Assembly: GCA_017548525.1 (NCBI GenBank)
Contig: JAFYZV010000222.1
Coordinates: 1 to 43,913 of the forward strand
Origin: Prevotella sp.
Lineage (GTDB): Bacteria > Bacteroidota > Bacteroidia > Bacteroidales > Bacteroidaceae
Reading direction: 5' to 3'
DNA length: 43,913 nt
Positions 15,615-24,400 of the stretch are shown here, piece by piece. Below the pieces are notes generated by a model. The model worked only from the letters and a program-made list of their open reading frames with translations. It was not told the DNA's origin and did no database searches. Position numbers and translations under genes: made by a program. Positions within the stretch are counted from its first letter, which is position 1; each line of letters begins with the position of its first letter.

Positions 15615-17601
15615 TTGCTGTATCGCTATTCACATATCTTTCGATAAAAGTATCCTCTGAGATAATCTCGATGCCGAGGTCTTTGGCTTTCTTATTCTTG
15701 CCCGATGTGGATGTAATGTCGTTGTTGATAAGGAAACTGGTAGAGCCACTTACGCTCCCTGCCACCCGTCCTCCTTGGCTTTCAATGTAAGCTTTCAGCG
15801 CATTTCTGTTCTTGTAATGATGCACGTCGCCCGTTATCACGAATGTCAAACCCTCACATTTCTTTCCTAATGGAGTAGTATCAGCTTGAGAAACATTCAC
15901 TTCTTCCAATAATCGCTTTACCATTTCATGGTTTTTCCCTGACTGGAACCAATTGATAAAAGAGGCCGACTTCTCAGGACCAATCCCAGGAATGTGTGCG
16001 AAGAAATCGCTTTGCGTTGCATCAATCGCTTTTTTGATGAGTTCTCCAAGTGGATAAGCAGCCAGGAGACGTTTACATACATCAATACCACACATAGGAA
16101 TGGTAAGGGCATAGAGCAATCGTACTGCGTCAACATTGCGTGACTTCTCAACTGACCGCATGACATTTGAAGCGGAACGCTCGCCAAACCCCTCAAGCCT
16201 TGCCATCTGTTGGATGTAGTCTCGCAAATGATAGATGTCGGGATATTCGCTAATCCAACCTAAATTGATGAATCTTGCCAAGGTCTGTTCCGAGATGCCG
16301 TCAATGTTCATCCCCTCTTTGGAAACAAAGCGAGTAAACTTCTTCAATTGCTTGGCGGGGCAGTCAACATTGGTGCAATGTAACGTGCGTGTCCCGCTAT
16401 TCTGACTTGTCACTATCTCCGTATCATGATGGCACACGGGACATTGTACAGGAATCTCCAATTGTCCAACTGTTTTTTCTACTTTGATGACTTTCGGGAT
16501 AATCTTATTTGCCTTGATGACCGAAATCCGTGTTCCTTTTCCTCCGATGCCTAATCGCTCACATTCACTAATATTGCATAGCGAGGCGCGTTTCACCGTC
16601 GTCCCTTCTAGTTCTACAGGAGTAAAGATAGCAACAGGCGAGATGGTACTTGCGGCGCATGACCATTCTATTTCTTGTAATTCCGTCTGTGCCGACTCGT
16701 CTTGCCATTTAAAGGCGAGCCCCGCTTTCGTGGCATGATGCCCTGTAACAGAACCAGATGCTGCGAGTTCCGTATCATCAAAAGTAATGACCAACCCATC
16801 CACAGGGAAGGGATTAAGTTTGCTGGTCACATGCTCCGTCCACTTACCAATAGCCTCTTCCACATGAGACATATCGGGGAGACTGATTAATTCATGTTCC
16901 ACCGTGGCAAACCCATTGTCCTGTAAAAAGTCCATCCGTTCCCCCCAAGACACGATATTACCGTCCATATAAACCAAGGTAAACGGAATCCATTGGATGT
17001 GGCGAGGCTTCACTTCCTCGGGGTCTTTGAGTGACAAAGAGCCTGATGCCAAGTTGCGGGGATTGGCATAATTCTCATCCGATTCTATGAGGAATTGGTT
17101 GAAATCATCATAGCTGATGACAGCCTCCCCTCTAATGACCAAATGACCTAAATATTTGATTCGTGTGGGAATGCCTTGGACGGCATGGGCGAGGTGTGTG
17201 ATATTGGTGCCGATATGACCATTGCCACGTGTCACCACCTTGGTCAGTTGTCCATTGTCGTAAGTCACCACAAGTGTCAAGCCATCCAATTTCCATGAGA
17301 TCCAGATGGGCTTGCCCTCTGCCCACTTCACCAATTCGCTGACTTGCTTAGTCTTCGCCAACGAGAGGGCGGCAAACTCATGTTCCTCCTTTTGCCCTTC
17401 AGTGGTATCTTCGGACACTTTCTGCGTGGGAGAGTCTTCCAATATTTGCCCCGTTTCCTCTTCCAAACGTTTCAACTCATCAAATTTGGCATCCCACTCA
17501 TAGTCGGTCATCAACTCTTGCCGACCATTGTAATAGGCATCTGATGCGCGATTGAGCAACTCTATCAATTGCTGCATCCTTGACAGTTTATCCTCCATCA
17601 T
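15595..17601 (-). CDS. ligA: NAD-dependent DNA ligase, divergent LigA type
   Basis: LigA seals nicks in DNA using NAD+. From the ATG at 17601 (or the next codon, 17598) the protein has 667-668 residues, the usual length. The domains are in order: Ia/adenylation with the nucleotide-accepting lysine in WKLDGL (about Lys103), IRGE, FKWQDE; OB fold with GTTVKRASL; a zinc finger with CPVC and CTNVDC; helix-hairpin-helix repeats; and a BRCT domain from about 580. Several core motifs differ from E. coli LigA: TRGNGHIGTN stands where TRGDGxxGEDVT is usual, and the normal motif IV lysine (DGVVIK) is a threonine (DGLVIT). It resembles a second subclass of LigA. Whether it is the only ligase of the cell cannot be seen here. 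Confidence 0.9.
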   Translation of the reverse strand: MMEDKLSRMQQLIELLNRASDAYYNGRQELMTDYEWDAKFDELKRLEEETGQILEDSPTQKVSEDTTEGQKEEHEFAALSLAKTKQVSELVKWAEGKPIWISWKLDGLTLVVTYDNGQLTKVVTRGNGHIGTNITHLAHAVQGIPTRIKYLGHLVIRGEAVISYDDFNQFLIESDENYANPRNLASGSLSLKDPEEVKPRHIQWIPFTLVYMDGNIVSWGERMDFLQDNGFATVEHELISLPDMSHVEEAIGKWTEHVTSKLNPFPVDGLVITFDDTELAASGSVTGHHATKAGLAFKWQDESAQTELQEIEWSCAASTISPVAIFTPVELEGTTVKRASLCNISECERLGIGGKGTRISVIKANKIIPKVIKVEKTVGQLEIPVQCPVCHHDTEIVTSQNSGTRTLHCTNVDCPAKQLKKFTRFVSKEGMNIDGISEQTLARFINLGWISEYPDIYHLRDYIQQMARLEGFGERSASNVMRSVEKSRNVDAVRLLYALTIPMCGIDVCKRLLAAYPLGELIKKAIDATQSDFFAHIPGIGPEKSASFINWFQSGKNHEMVKRLLEEVNVSQADTTPLGKKCEGLTFVITGDVHHYKNRNALKAYIESQGGRVAGSVSGSTSFLINNDITSTSGKNKKAKDLGIEIISEDTFIERYVNSDTATEGSLF

Positions 17602-17622
17602 TCTGTTACATTTTGCTTTTCT

Positions 17623-17654
17623 CTTGCAAAAATACATATTTTTCCGTAATTTTG
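17623..17654. promoter_or_regulatory. Overlapping divergent promoters of ligA and the B3/B4 gene
   Basis: Rightward: CTTG (17623-17626), 20 bp, TAATTTTG (17647-17654), an exact -7 box. Leftward: TATTTTTG (17634-17627 on the complementary strand), also an exact -7 box, with no clear -33. The leftward -7 box lies inside the spacer of the rightward promoter, so the two probably compete for RNA polymerase. Confidence 0.65.
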
Positions 17655-17673
17655 CATCTAAATATCTGATTAC

Positions 17674-18336
17674 ATGAAAGTTTTTGTTAGTAAGGAAATA
17701 GAACAAGTTTGTCCCAACTTCGTGGGGGCATGTGTCGAGGCAGATGTAATTAACACTGCTTATTGCGAGGGATTGTGGGAGGAAATCCATACAATGGAGG
17801 AACAATTCAGGGCTTCATTGACCACCGAGAGCCTCAAACAATTGTCAGGTATTGCCGCCACAAGGCGTGTCTACAAGGCATGTGGCAAAGACCCCTCGCG
17901 CTACCGACCCGCCTCGGAGGCGCTCATCCGCCGTATGTTGCAGGGCAAGGAGTTGTATCAAATCGACACATTGGTAGACTTAATCAACCTCGCCAGCATC
18001 AAGTATGGCTATAGCATCGGCGGCTTCGATGCCTCCAAGTTCGTGGGCGACACCCTCACCTTGGGCATCGGCAAGGCAGGCGAGCCATACGAGGGAATTG
18101 GCAGGGGGCTGATCAACATCGAGGGTTTGCCCGTATACCGCGACGCACAAGGCGGCGTTGGCACTCCCACCAGCGACCATGAGCGCACGAAGATTACCAT
18201 TGACACCCGCCATCTCCTCGTTCTCATCAACGGCTATGACGGCAACGAGCAATCGGTACGCGCCAATGCCGAGTTCATCATCGACTTGGTTAATAGATAT
18301 TGCTCTGCAAGTAATGCCTCCTATTATATTTATTGA
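17674..18336 (+). CDS. Free-standing B3/B4 tRNA-binding domain protein
   Basis: The 220-residue protein is a stand-alone B3/B4 domain, the fold that forms the editing site in the beta subunit of phenylalanyl-tRNA synthetase. Recognisable parts are SGIAATRRVYKACGKDPSRYRPASEAL near residue 65 and LPVYRDAQGGVGTPTSDHERTKI near residue 155. Free-standing members may remove wrongly charged amino acids from tRNA or act on a small amide, but none is well characterised. No signal peptide is present, so it is cytosolic. The start at 17674 is 13 bases after the predicted transcript start. It is divergent from ligA with overlapping promoters. Confidence 0.85.
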   Translation: MKVFVSKEIEQVCPNFVGACVEADVINTAYCEGLWEEIHTMEEQFRASLTTESLKQLSGIAATRRVYKACGKDPSRYRPASEALIRRMLQGKELYQIDTLVDLINLASIKYGYSIGGFDASKFVGDTLTLGIGKAGEPYEGIGRGLINIEGLPVYRDAQGGVGTPTSDHERTKITIDTRHLLVLINGYDGNEQSVRANAEFIIDLVNRYCSASNASYYIY

Positions 18337-18360
18337 AGGAAAACCATCTTTCCTATTCAT

Positions 18361-18410
18361 AAGAATCCAGACGATAGCCCTCTATTAGGAGAGATATCGT
18401 CTGGACTCTT
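18361..18410. terminator. Long hairpin between two convergent genes
   Basis: TCCAGACGATA (18366-18376) pairs perfectly with TATCGTCTGGA (18395-18405). AAGA/TCTT extends the stem outward with one mismatch, and CTCT/AGAG adds a small inner stem. It lies between the B3/B4 gene and the end of susD and could serve both. Confidence 0.75.
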
Positions 18411-18442
18411 GAAACTTCTAATCTCAAATTTAGAGGATATTT

Positions 18443-20149
18443 CTATTGTTTGTATTTGATATAGCGAGCATCTTCCTTGTTATCGGGATTCTGTACAAGG
18501 TCAGAGTTGGCACTCATGTCGCTTTTCGGAATCCACCATAGATGTGTCTTACTTGGCACAAACTCCAAAGGAAGGACTTGGTTGAACGACATCTTGTTAT
18601 ATTTCTGTACGAAATATCCCACGCGCTTACCCAAACGGTCGGTGCGTAACTCATCATAATAGATGACTCCCTCTCCAATGAATTCCCATCCACGTTCCAC
18701 GAAGATAGCCTCGTCAACAGCATCCGCCTCAGAAGAAATGTCTGCACGTACATCGTCTTTATACTTTGCCATTGCCTCGGCAGCAGTCACGGCAGGTAAC
18801 CCTGCACGTTGGTGTACCAAGTTCAAGTATTGCAAGGCACCTGTCTGATTGCCCAAACAGTTAAGAATCTCGGCATAATCGAGCAACACCTGTGCATAAC
18901 GCATCATCATGAAGTTGTTGCCAGAACCCAATGCGGTGCGAGCCTCCTTGGAGAAGTCATGGAACTTAATGTTGCCAGGACAACAGCTGCCCCATCCCTC
19001 TGAACCTTTCAGCGAACCTAAATCCTCTGGATGATAGATGCAATGTACCATACTACCTCCCTTGCTATATGTTCCCTCAGAGATGAGAACCTTCAAGCGC
19101 TGGTCGGCAGCGTCGTAACTCAACCATGCCTCTGCCGATGGACCTGTGCGCAGGTAATAATAGCTTCCTCCACCATTCGTGGAGATAGTCTTACCGAAAG
19201 ATACAAAATCCTCTGGATAACATGAGTCGGCAAACATACCAAAGTTTTGGTGCATTCCATTTCTCTGTCCTGAAATGGTAGAGAATTGCAGTTCATAAAT
19301 CGACTCCTTGTTGTTACGAGCATTATCACCATTGAGTGAACACCAAAGGTTAGCGAAGTCTGGTTCCAACTCATAAACCTTGGATTTGATGACTTTCTCA
19401 TAATAATCCTTGGCTTTTTCCAACAAAGCCTTGTCAAAAGTCTTGTAGCCACCGTTGCCAGCCATGGATGCGCGATAGAGATAGAGATTGCCCAAATAGG
19501 CTTGAGCCGCTCCCTGCGAAGCACGCCACACATCATAGCCACTGGTACCCTTCACGGGTAAGTTCTCCTCGGCATATTCCCAGTCTTCGATGATGAAGTT
19601 GTAAACCTCATCTGCTGTTGCACGTGGGAAACTCAAATTACTGAGGTCTGTTGTAACGGTTTTGATGATAGGTGCACCGCCAAAGAGGCGCACAATCCAA
19701 TAATAACTGCATCCACGAAGGAATCGCGCTTGGCCGATGGCACGTTTCTTGAGAGTCTCGTCCATGTTGGCTGCCTCAAACTGGGCAATCACATTATTGG
19801 CACGATTGATACAAGTTAGAGCATTGTTCCACACATTGGTGAACGTTCCAGCATTATTTTCCTGGTTTTGGTATTTCCATGCATTGATGTCATTGATATT
19901 GTTCTTATTGCCTTCACGGTTGGGTTGCCCGTAGTCGGTACACCCTTCCAATCGCATGAATGTCCCGCCATTATTTGACAACGAGCGGTAGGAATTATAC
20001 ACGGTGTTTAGGGCAGAATTCAGTTGGTCCTCATTCTCATAATAGGAACTGGGGTCAATGAATGTGTACGGATGCTCTTCCAAGTCAGTGCAACTATTAA
20101 GAGCCATTGCTCCGAAAAGCCCTGCTATGATATATTGATAAAGTTTCAT
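18443..20149 (-). CDS. SusD/RagB-family outer-membrane lipoprotein
   Basis: A 568-residue SusD-type protein, which lies on the cell surface as a lid over its SusC channel and binds glycans or peptides. The signal peptide ends in a lipobox with Cys20 (ALNSC). The family start is visible: the conserved FIDPSSYYENEDQLNSALNT. TPR-like helices make up the fold, including ASMAGNGGYKTFDKALLEKA. The C-terminus (QVLPLEFVPSKTHLWWIPKSD) is typical. It begins 26 bases after the end of the SusC gene, the usual arrangement. No glycoside hydrolase is adjacent in this window, so the substrate cannot be inferred. Confidence 0.96.
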   Translation of the reverse strand: MKLYQYIIAGLFGAMALNSCTDLEEHPYTFIDPSSYYENEDQLNSALNTVYNSYRSLSNNGGTFMRLEGCTDYGQPNREGNKNNINDINAWKYQNQENNAGTFTNVWNNALTCINRANNVIAQFEAANMDETLKKRAIGQARFLRGCSYYWIVRLFGGAPIIKTVTTDLSNLSFPRATADEVYNFIIEDWEYAEENLPVKGTSGYDVWRASQGAAQAYLGNLYLYRASMAGNGGYKTFDKALLEKAKDYYEKVIKSKVYELEPDFANLWCSLNGDNARNNKESIYELQFSTISGQRNGMHQNFGMFADSCYPEDFVSFGKTISTNGGGSYYYLRTGPSAEAWLSYDAADQRLKVLISEGTYSKGGSMVHCIYHPEDLGSLKGSEGWGSCCPGNIKFHDFSKEARTALGSGNNFMMMRYAQVLLDYAEILNCLGNQTGALQYLNLVHQRAGLPAVTAAEAMAKYKDDVRADISSEADAVDEAIFVERGWEFIGEGVIYYDELRTDRLGKRVGYFVQKYNKMSFNQVLPLEFVPSKTHLWWIPKSDMSANSDLVQNPDNKEDARYIKYKQ

Positions 20150-20175
20150 ATTGCTTATACTTTAAATGTTTAGGA

Positions 20176-23100
20176 TTAGAATTTCAAATCAACACCGAGG
20201 ATGATAGACTTTGCCCAAGGATTGGAGATGTCACCATTGACGGGGTTGTAACCACGATGGTTGGCAAAAGTCACAAAGTTCTGGAAATTCAAGTTCACTT
20301 TGAGTCCCTTGATGGTCTTGACATTCAGAAGGCGGGTAAAGTCATAGTTCAATTGGATGTTCTTCAAGATGAAATAAGTCCAATCACCATTGGTACGGTC
20401 AGAGAGGTAAGAACCCCGAGACCCTGCGCGTGGGAAGTCGCCATCGGGATTCTCAGGACTCCACATCCGCTCGTAAGCATACTTGGAGGGGAAGTACATA
20501 CGCTCTTGGATGTTGTTCTCGCCCCAAAGCAAGTAGCTACCATTATCGGAGAAGCTCAAAGCCCACTCCGTGCCACTATTGCCGCTATTCTCAGCTCCAG
20601 CTATGGAAGCATACTTGAAACCGCCTTGTCCGTAGATGCTGACAGAGAAATCCTTGTAGCCAGCACTCAAGTTGATGCCATAGAAATATTTGGGCTGTAC
20701 AGACCCGATACACTTATAGTCATCGTAACCAATGCTGCCGTCACCATCCACATCCTCATACATCTCATCTCCAAGAGAGGCATTTTGCGCTGTTTTAGGA
20801 ACATACTCTTTATACCAGTCAAGTTGTTCTTGGGTCTTGATGATACCAAGGGAATGACGGGCATACAGTCCGTCAACAGGCTTTCCGATAACCAAGCGGC
20901 GGTCAAGTCCTGTTCCGTCCTGCCGCAGGATAATCTCCTCAGTCTCCACTCCGTTCACGTTGTAGAGTCCCTTAATCTTATTGGAGTTGTATGTCAGGTT
21001 GGCACTTGCGTCAACAAACCAGTCGCGATTCTTGAAGATGTTGCCGCTGACGGTCAACTCCCAACCTTTATTCTGTGTGGATCCCACATTACTTAATAAT
21101 GTAGAGAAACCCGTCTCACGAGGCAGGGGTACTTCATACAACAGTTTGTTGGTGTCACGGATATAATAGTCGAAGTTGATATTCACACGGTTAAACAATC
21201 CGAGGTCAATACCGAAGTTCCATTGGTTAGTACGCTCCCATTGCAAGTCTGGATTGGCAAGCTTGGTTTGGGCATATCCCACCAATTCCGTACCATTGTA
21301 AACATAGTTGGTACTGCTGCCACTGCTCTCAAGCTTTGCCAACGACTGGTAGTTACCAATCTCTTGGTTACCCGTCACACCGAAGCTGGCGCGTAACTTC
21401 AAATCGCTAATGGGCTTGATATCCTTCATGAAACTTTCCTCGGAGACGCGCCAAGCGAGACCTACAGAGGGGAAGAATCCCCATTTCTTATCGGCACCAA
21501 AGCGCGAGGAACCATCCCAACGAGCGGTGGCGGTGAGCAGATAACGGTCGGCGTATGCGTAGGTGACACGTCCTGTATAGGAAATCAGGCGGTTACCATA
21601 ACGTGTGGAACTGGGAGACCAAGTGTCGCGCACAGCATTGGTGATGTCCCAAGCTTGCAACTGGTCAAGGGTGAAACCCGAGCCAGAGACACCCGTACTC
21701 TGATAGTCATAGTCTTGCCAAGAATAAACGCCCGTAGCACTGAACCGATGTTCGTCCCATTGCTTGGCGTATGTCAAGATGTTTTCCATCAAGCGGCTCG
21801 CACCCTTGTTCCAAGAATGGCCACCATTGCCAGTTCCCTTTGCCATATTGCCCACCAACTTGCTCGTGTTGTAGCTGTAACCGCGATTGATACGAGTATC
21901 ATAGCCGATGCTCAAATGGTAAGTCAACTCTGGCAAAATCTTAGCTTCGGCGAATGTATTGATGATGACACGTGTCGTGTTGGTACGGCTGATATGCTCA
22001 GAGAAGTCCATCAATGGGTTCCATGCGTCAGAGACGTATGGGTTCTTGGGTACAGCGAGATTGCCGTTCTCATCGTATGGGGAGTCGGTTGCCCATCCGT
22101 AACGGGCTGCGTTACCCATCGCATTATCCTCAGCATTACGAGTGGAATAGGTAAACTGAAGGCTTCCGCCTAAAGTCAACCAACTATTGAATTGATGGCG
22201 CAGATTACTGTGCATGGAGAACTTCTCGAAATTCTGCGTCTCCACAAGACCATCCTGCTTATAGTAACCACCCGACAACATGTATTGCGTGTCAGCAGTA
22301 CTGCCATCAAGGCTGAGGTTGTAGTTCTGCAACCAAGCATGGTCTCTTAACAACAAGTCCTCCCAATCCGTATCGGCTTTTGGGTTGGTACACCATGAGG
22401 TGTCACCATTAGGGAAGGGAGCTTTCGATGCGTCATTGTTGTAATTGGTATAGGCGGCATTCATGAAGTTGATGAAGTCCTGCCCTTTCACGATATTGAG
22501 CTTACGCCCAGGCATCTGCGTTCCCACGGAGCTGTTGAACGTCAGGTTCTTCTTTCCTGCCTTACCCGTCTTGGTGGTAATCATCACCACGCCATTGGCA
22601 CCACGCGAACCATAGATGGCAGTGGCGGAAGCATCCTTCAGGATTTCCATCGACTCGATGTCGGCGGGGTTGATGTCGCTAATGTCACCGTCGCCCATCA
22701 AGGGGAATCCATCAACCACATACAATGGGGCATTGCTGGCATTGATGGAACTGCTACCACGAATGCGCAGGGCAGGACTCTCGCCAGGCTTGTTGTCATT
22801 AAACACGGCGACACCCGCAGCCTTGCCTTGCAAAGCCTCCAAAGCGTTGCCCGTGACGTTAGCCATGATGGCATCGGTCTTGACATTGGCGGTCGTTCCC
22901 GTCAAGTCAGACTTCTTCATCGTACCATAACCTACCACCACCACTTCGTCAAGTCCCATCAGGTCGGGTTCCATCCTGACCATCATGTTGGGAGTGGCTT
23001 GCACCGTCTGGGTTTTATAGCCCGTGTAAGAGATAATGAGGGTGTTTTTCCCCGAAGGGACATTCAGAGAGAAATGACCATTGATGTCTGTAATCCCTCC

Positions 23101-23319
23101 CTCGCGTGAGTTTGCAACTTTGATGGTGACACCTATCAATGGTTCACCATTCTCGTCCACTACGCTGCCTTTCACCGTCTGTGACTGTTGCACGGCAGCT
23201 GGTTGGCTTAATGTGCTGACACCCTCTGCGTGTGAGACCATGGGGGTGAGCAATGCAGCCAAACCAAGAATCCAAGAGACTCTTTTCAAGTTGTAACTTG
23301 GTTTTCTTTTCATAATCAT
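20176..23319 (-). CDS. SusC/RagA-family TonB-dependent outer-membrane transporter
   Basis: A 1047-residue TonB-dependent channel. In order: signal peptide ending near SHAEG, a carboxypeptidase-regulatory-like domain (about 48-125) with GSVVDENGEPLIGVTIKV, the conserved DEVVVVGYGT before the plug domain, the plug (about 135-250, with GRGANGVVMITTK-like ANGVVMITTKTG), and a long barrel that ends in a beta strand with a final phenylalanine, the usual signal for outer-membrane insertion. It pairs with the SusD downstream. Two in-frame ATGs are present (23319, 23313); I take the first. No -7 promoter box is visible upstream, so an ECF sigma factor or transcription from the Nudix gene is possible. 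Confidence 0.96.
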   Translation of the reverse strand: MIMKRKPSYNLKRVSWILGLAALLTPMVSHAEGVSTLSQPAAVQQSQTVKGSVVDENGEPLIGVTIKVANSREGGITDINGHFSLNVPSGKNTLIISYTGYKTQTVQATPNMMVRMEPDLMGLDEVVVVGYGTMKKSDLTGTTANVKTDAIMANVTGNALEALQGKAAGVAVFNDNKPGESPALRIRGSSSINASNAPLYVVDGFPLMGDGDISDINPADIESMEILKDASATAIYGSRGANGVVMITTKTGKAGKKNLTFNSSVGTQMPGRKLNIVKGQDFINFMNAAYTNYNNDASKAPFPNGDTSWCTNPKADTDWEDLLLRDHAWLQNYNLSLDGSTADTQYMLSGGYYKQDGLVETQNFEKFSMHSNLRHQFNSWLTLGGSLQFTYSTRNAEDNAMGNAARYGWATDSPYDENGNLAVPKNPYVSDAWNPLMDFSEHISRTNTTRVIINTFAEAKILPELTYHLSIGYDTRINRGYSYNTSKLVGNMAKGTGNGGHSWNKGASRLMENILTYAKQWDEHRFSATGVYSWQDYDYQSTGVSGSGFTLDQLQAWDITNAVRDTWSPSSTRYGNRLISYTGRVTYAYADRYLLTATARWDGSSRFGADKKWGFFPSVGLAWRVSEESFMKDIKPISDLKLRASFGVTGNQEIGNYQSLAKLESSGSSTNYVYNGTELVGYAQTKLANPDLQWERTNQWNFGIDLGLFNRVNINFDYYIRDTNKLLYEVPLPRETGFSTLLSNVGSTQNKGWELTVSGNIFKNRDWFVDASANLTYNSNKIKGLYNVNGVETEEIILRQDGTGLDRRLVIGKPVDGLYARHSLGIIKTQEQLDWYKEYVPKTAQNASLGDEMYEDVDGDGSIGYDDYKCIGSVQPKYFYGINLSAGYKDFSVSIYGQGGFKYASIAGAENSGNSGTEWALSFSDNGSYLLWGENNIQERMYFPSKYAYERMWSPENPDGDFPRAGSRGSYLSDRTNGDWTYFILKNIQLNYDFTRLLNVKTIKGLKVNLNFQNFVTFANHRGYNPVNGDISNPWAKSIILGVDLKF

Positions 23320-23374
23320 AAAGGTTTTAATTAATAAAGGTTTGTTATATAATTAAGAATGATGTTGGTTCTTT

Positions 23375-23395
23375 TTGTTCTCACGAACAATTGTT
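23375..23395. repeat. Overlapping palindromes in the susC upstream region
   Basis: TTGTTC-tcac-GAACAA (23375-23390) is a perfect 6-bp stem with a four-base loop; on the leftward transcript the loop reads GTGA, a GNRA tetraloop. It overlaps the 10-bp palindrome AACAATTGTT (23386-23395). It lies about 55 bases before susC and may be an operator or a leader hairpin. Confidence 0.45.
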
Positions 23396-23451
23396 TTCGC
23401 ATTTCTATTAAGTCCTATTTATATTTAATATGTGTATCTTCGATTATTCAC

Positions 23452-23841
23452 CTATATCAAGTCAAGCAATTTCCTGTCCGCCTCCGTCCAATTCAAGGCT
23501 TCCATCTCCTCGCGGGTCAACCACTTGTAGTCGAGATGTTCCAACATCTTAAAATCCCCGTCGCCCCCCTTGCAGAGGTATGCCGTCAACTTCACCTTGA
23601 AATCGGGGTATTCATGGGTGATGCTCCCCAACTTCCTCCCCACATAGACATCCCAATCCATCTCCTCCTTGATTTCCCTGACCAAGGCTTCATGGTACGA
23701 TTCGCCCTGCTCCACCTTGCCGCCAGGAAACTCCCAACGTTCGGAGATATAGAGATAATGTGACCTACAACGTTGCATACACAGATACTTGTCGCCGTCC
23801 TTCACCACGGCTGCCACTACACGTGATTCCTTCTTTTCCAT
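23452..23841 (-). CDS. Nudix hydrolase, MutT-like
   Basis: The product has 129 residues if translation starts at the ATG at 23841. That start is supported by a perfect promoter whose predicted transcript begins near 23857, downstream of the longer frame's ATG at 23892. The Nudix box fits G-x5-E-x7-REUxEE: Gly41, Glu47, Arg55, Glu56, Glu59 and Glu60; the usual following glycine is Asp62. It hydrolyses a nucleoside diphosphate linked to another group, and most similar proteins clean 8-oxo-dGTP or related nucleotides, which is a family-based guess. It is followed by the susC/susD genes on the same strand, but a separate promoter region lies between. Confidence 0.9.
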   Translation of the reverse strand: MEKKESRVVAAVVKDGDKYLCMQRCRSHYLYISERWEFPGGKVEQGESYHEALVREIKEEMDWDVYVGRKLGSITHEYPDFKVKLTAYLCKGGDGDFKMLEHLDYKWLTREEMEALNWTEADRKLLDLI

Positions 23842-23863
23842 AATAGATTGTTTAAATATTCTA

Positions 23864-23895
23864 CAAATATAGTGGTTTTCATTCTCTTTCACAAA
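23864..23895 (-). promoter_or_regulatory. Promoter of the Nudix gene
   Basis: On the complementary strand TTTG (23895-23892) and TATATTTG (23871-23864) match both boxes exactly with 20-bp spacing. The expected transcript start near 23857 fixes the coding start at 23841. Confidence 0.85.
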
Positions 23896-23975
23896 TATTT
23901 ATGAAGTTTTTATGTATAAATATCGTAAAGAAAGCTATTTCATATTGTCAAATAAGGTAGTTTTGTTTAGAAACT

Positions 23976-24007
23976 GTTGTATAATAATATAACATTTTGT
24001 ATCTTCG
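23976..24007 (+). promoter_or_regulatory. Weak promoter of the small HTH gene
   Basis: GTTG (23976-23979), 20 bp, TATCTTCG (24000-24007). Each box has one mismatch. Transcription would begin near 24014, which is the first base of the ATG, so the message may have no leader. Confidence 0.4.
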
Positions 24008-24013
24008 CATCCG

Positions 24014-24322
24014 ATGAAACGAATAAATGAAACTGAAATGATTTATGATGTGAGTGCGGAACTGGAACGAGAGTTCGGTCCAAAAGGTTCTGCAACAAGG
24101 AAAGCTGCTGAAGACAAAGCATGGGAAGAATATAATGCGCAAATCCTTCTTGATGCCAGAAAGAACGCTGGACTTACACAACAAGAATTGGCAGATAGAA
24201 TAGGGGCTGATAAAGGTTATATCTCACGTCTTGAGAGAGGACTCACCATCCCAACCGTATCGACCCTTTATCGGTTGGCAGCCGCTATGGGATTAACCGT
24301 CGAACTAAACCCAGCTGTATAA
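24014..24322 (+). CDS. XRE-family helix-turn-helix protein, HigA-like
   Basis: A 102-residue DNA-binding protein. The C-terminal half (about 46-98) is a Cro/C1-type helix-turn-helix: ARKNAGLTQQELADRIGADKGYISRLERGLTIPTVSTLYRLAAAMG. The N-terminal part is helical and charged. Proteins of this size and shape are often antitoxins of RelE/HigB-type pairs, but no toxin gene fits in the 120 bases upstream, and the next gene downstream is on the other strand. It is therefore an orphan antitoxin-like regulator. An ATG at 24038 (MIYDVSAEL) is an alternative start if the leaderless start is wrong. A 14-bp terminator hairpin follows. Confidence 0.85.
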   Translation: MKRINETEMIYDVSAELEREFGPKGSATRKAAEDKAWEEYNAQILLDARKNAGLTQQELADRIGADKGYISRLERGLTIPTVSTLYRLAAAMGLTVELNPAV

Positions 24323-24344
24323 TCTTTCTTCAAAGAACCTCAAG

Positions 24345-24394
24345 AAACAAACAACCGACTCTTGCGAATCAATGCGAGAATCGGTTGTTTGTTT
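24345..24394. terminator. 14-bp hairpin shared by two convergent genes
   Basis: AAACAAACAACCGA (24345-24358) and TCGGTTGTTTGTTT (24381-24394) form a perfect 14-bp stem, with about five more pairs inside the loop. TTATTTC follows on the rightward strand. It lies seven bases from the stop codon of the small peptide gene, so it can end both transcripts. Confidence 0.9.
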
Positions 24395-24400
24395 GTTATT

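Noticed and set aside
23948..24184. 78-codon leftward frame opposite the small HTH gene
   Set aside because: It is the shadow of the helix-turn-helix gene, without coding signs.
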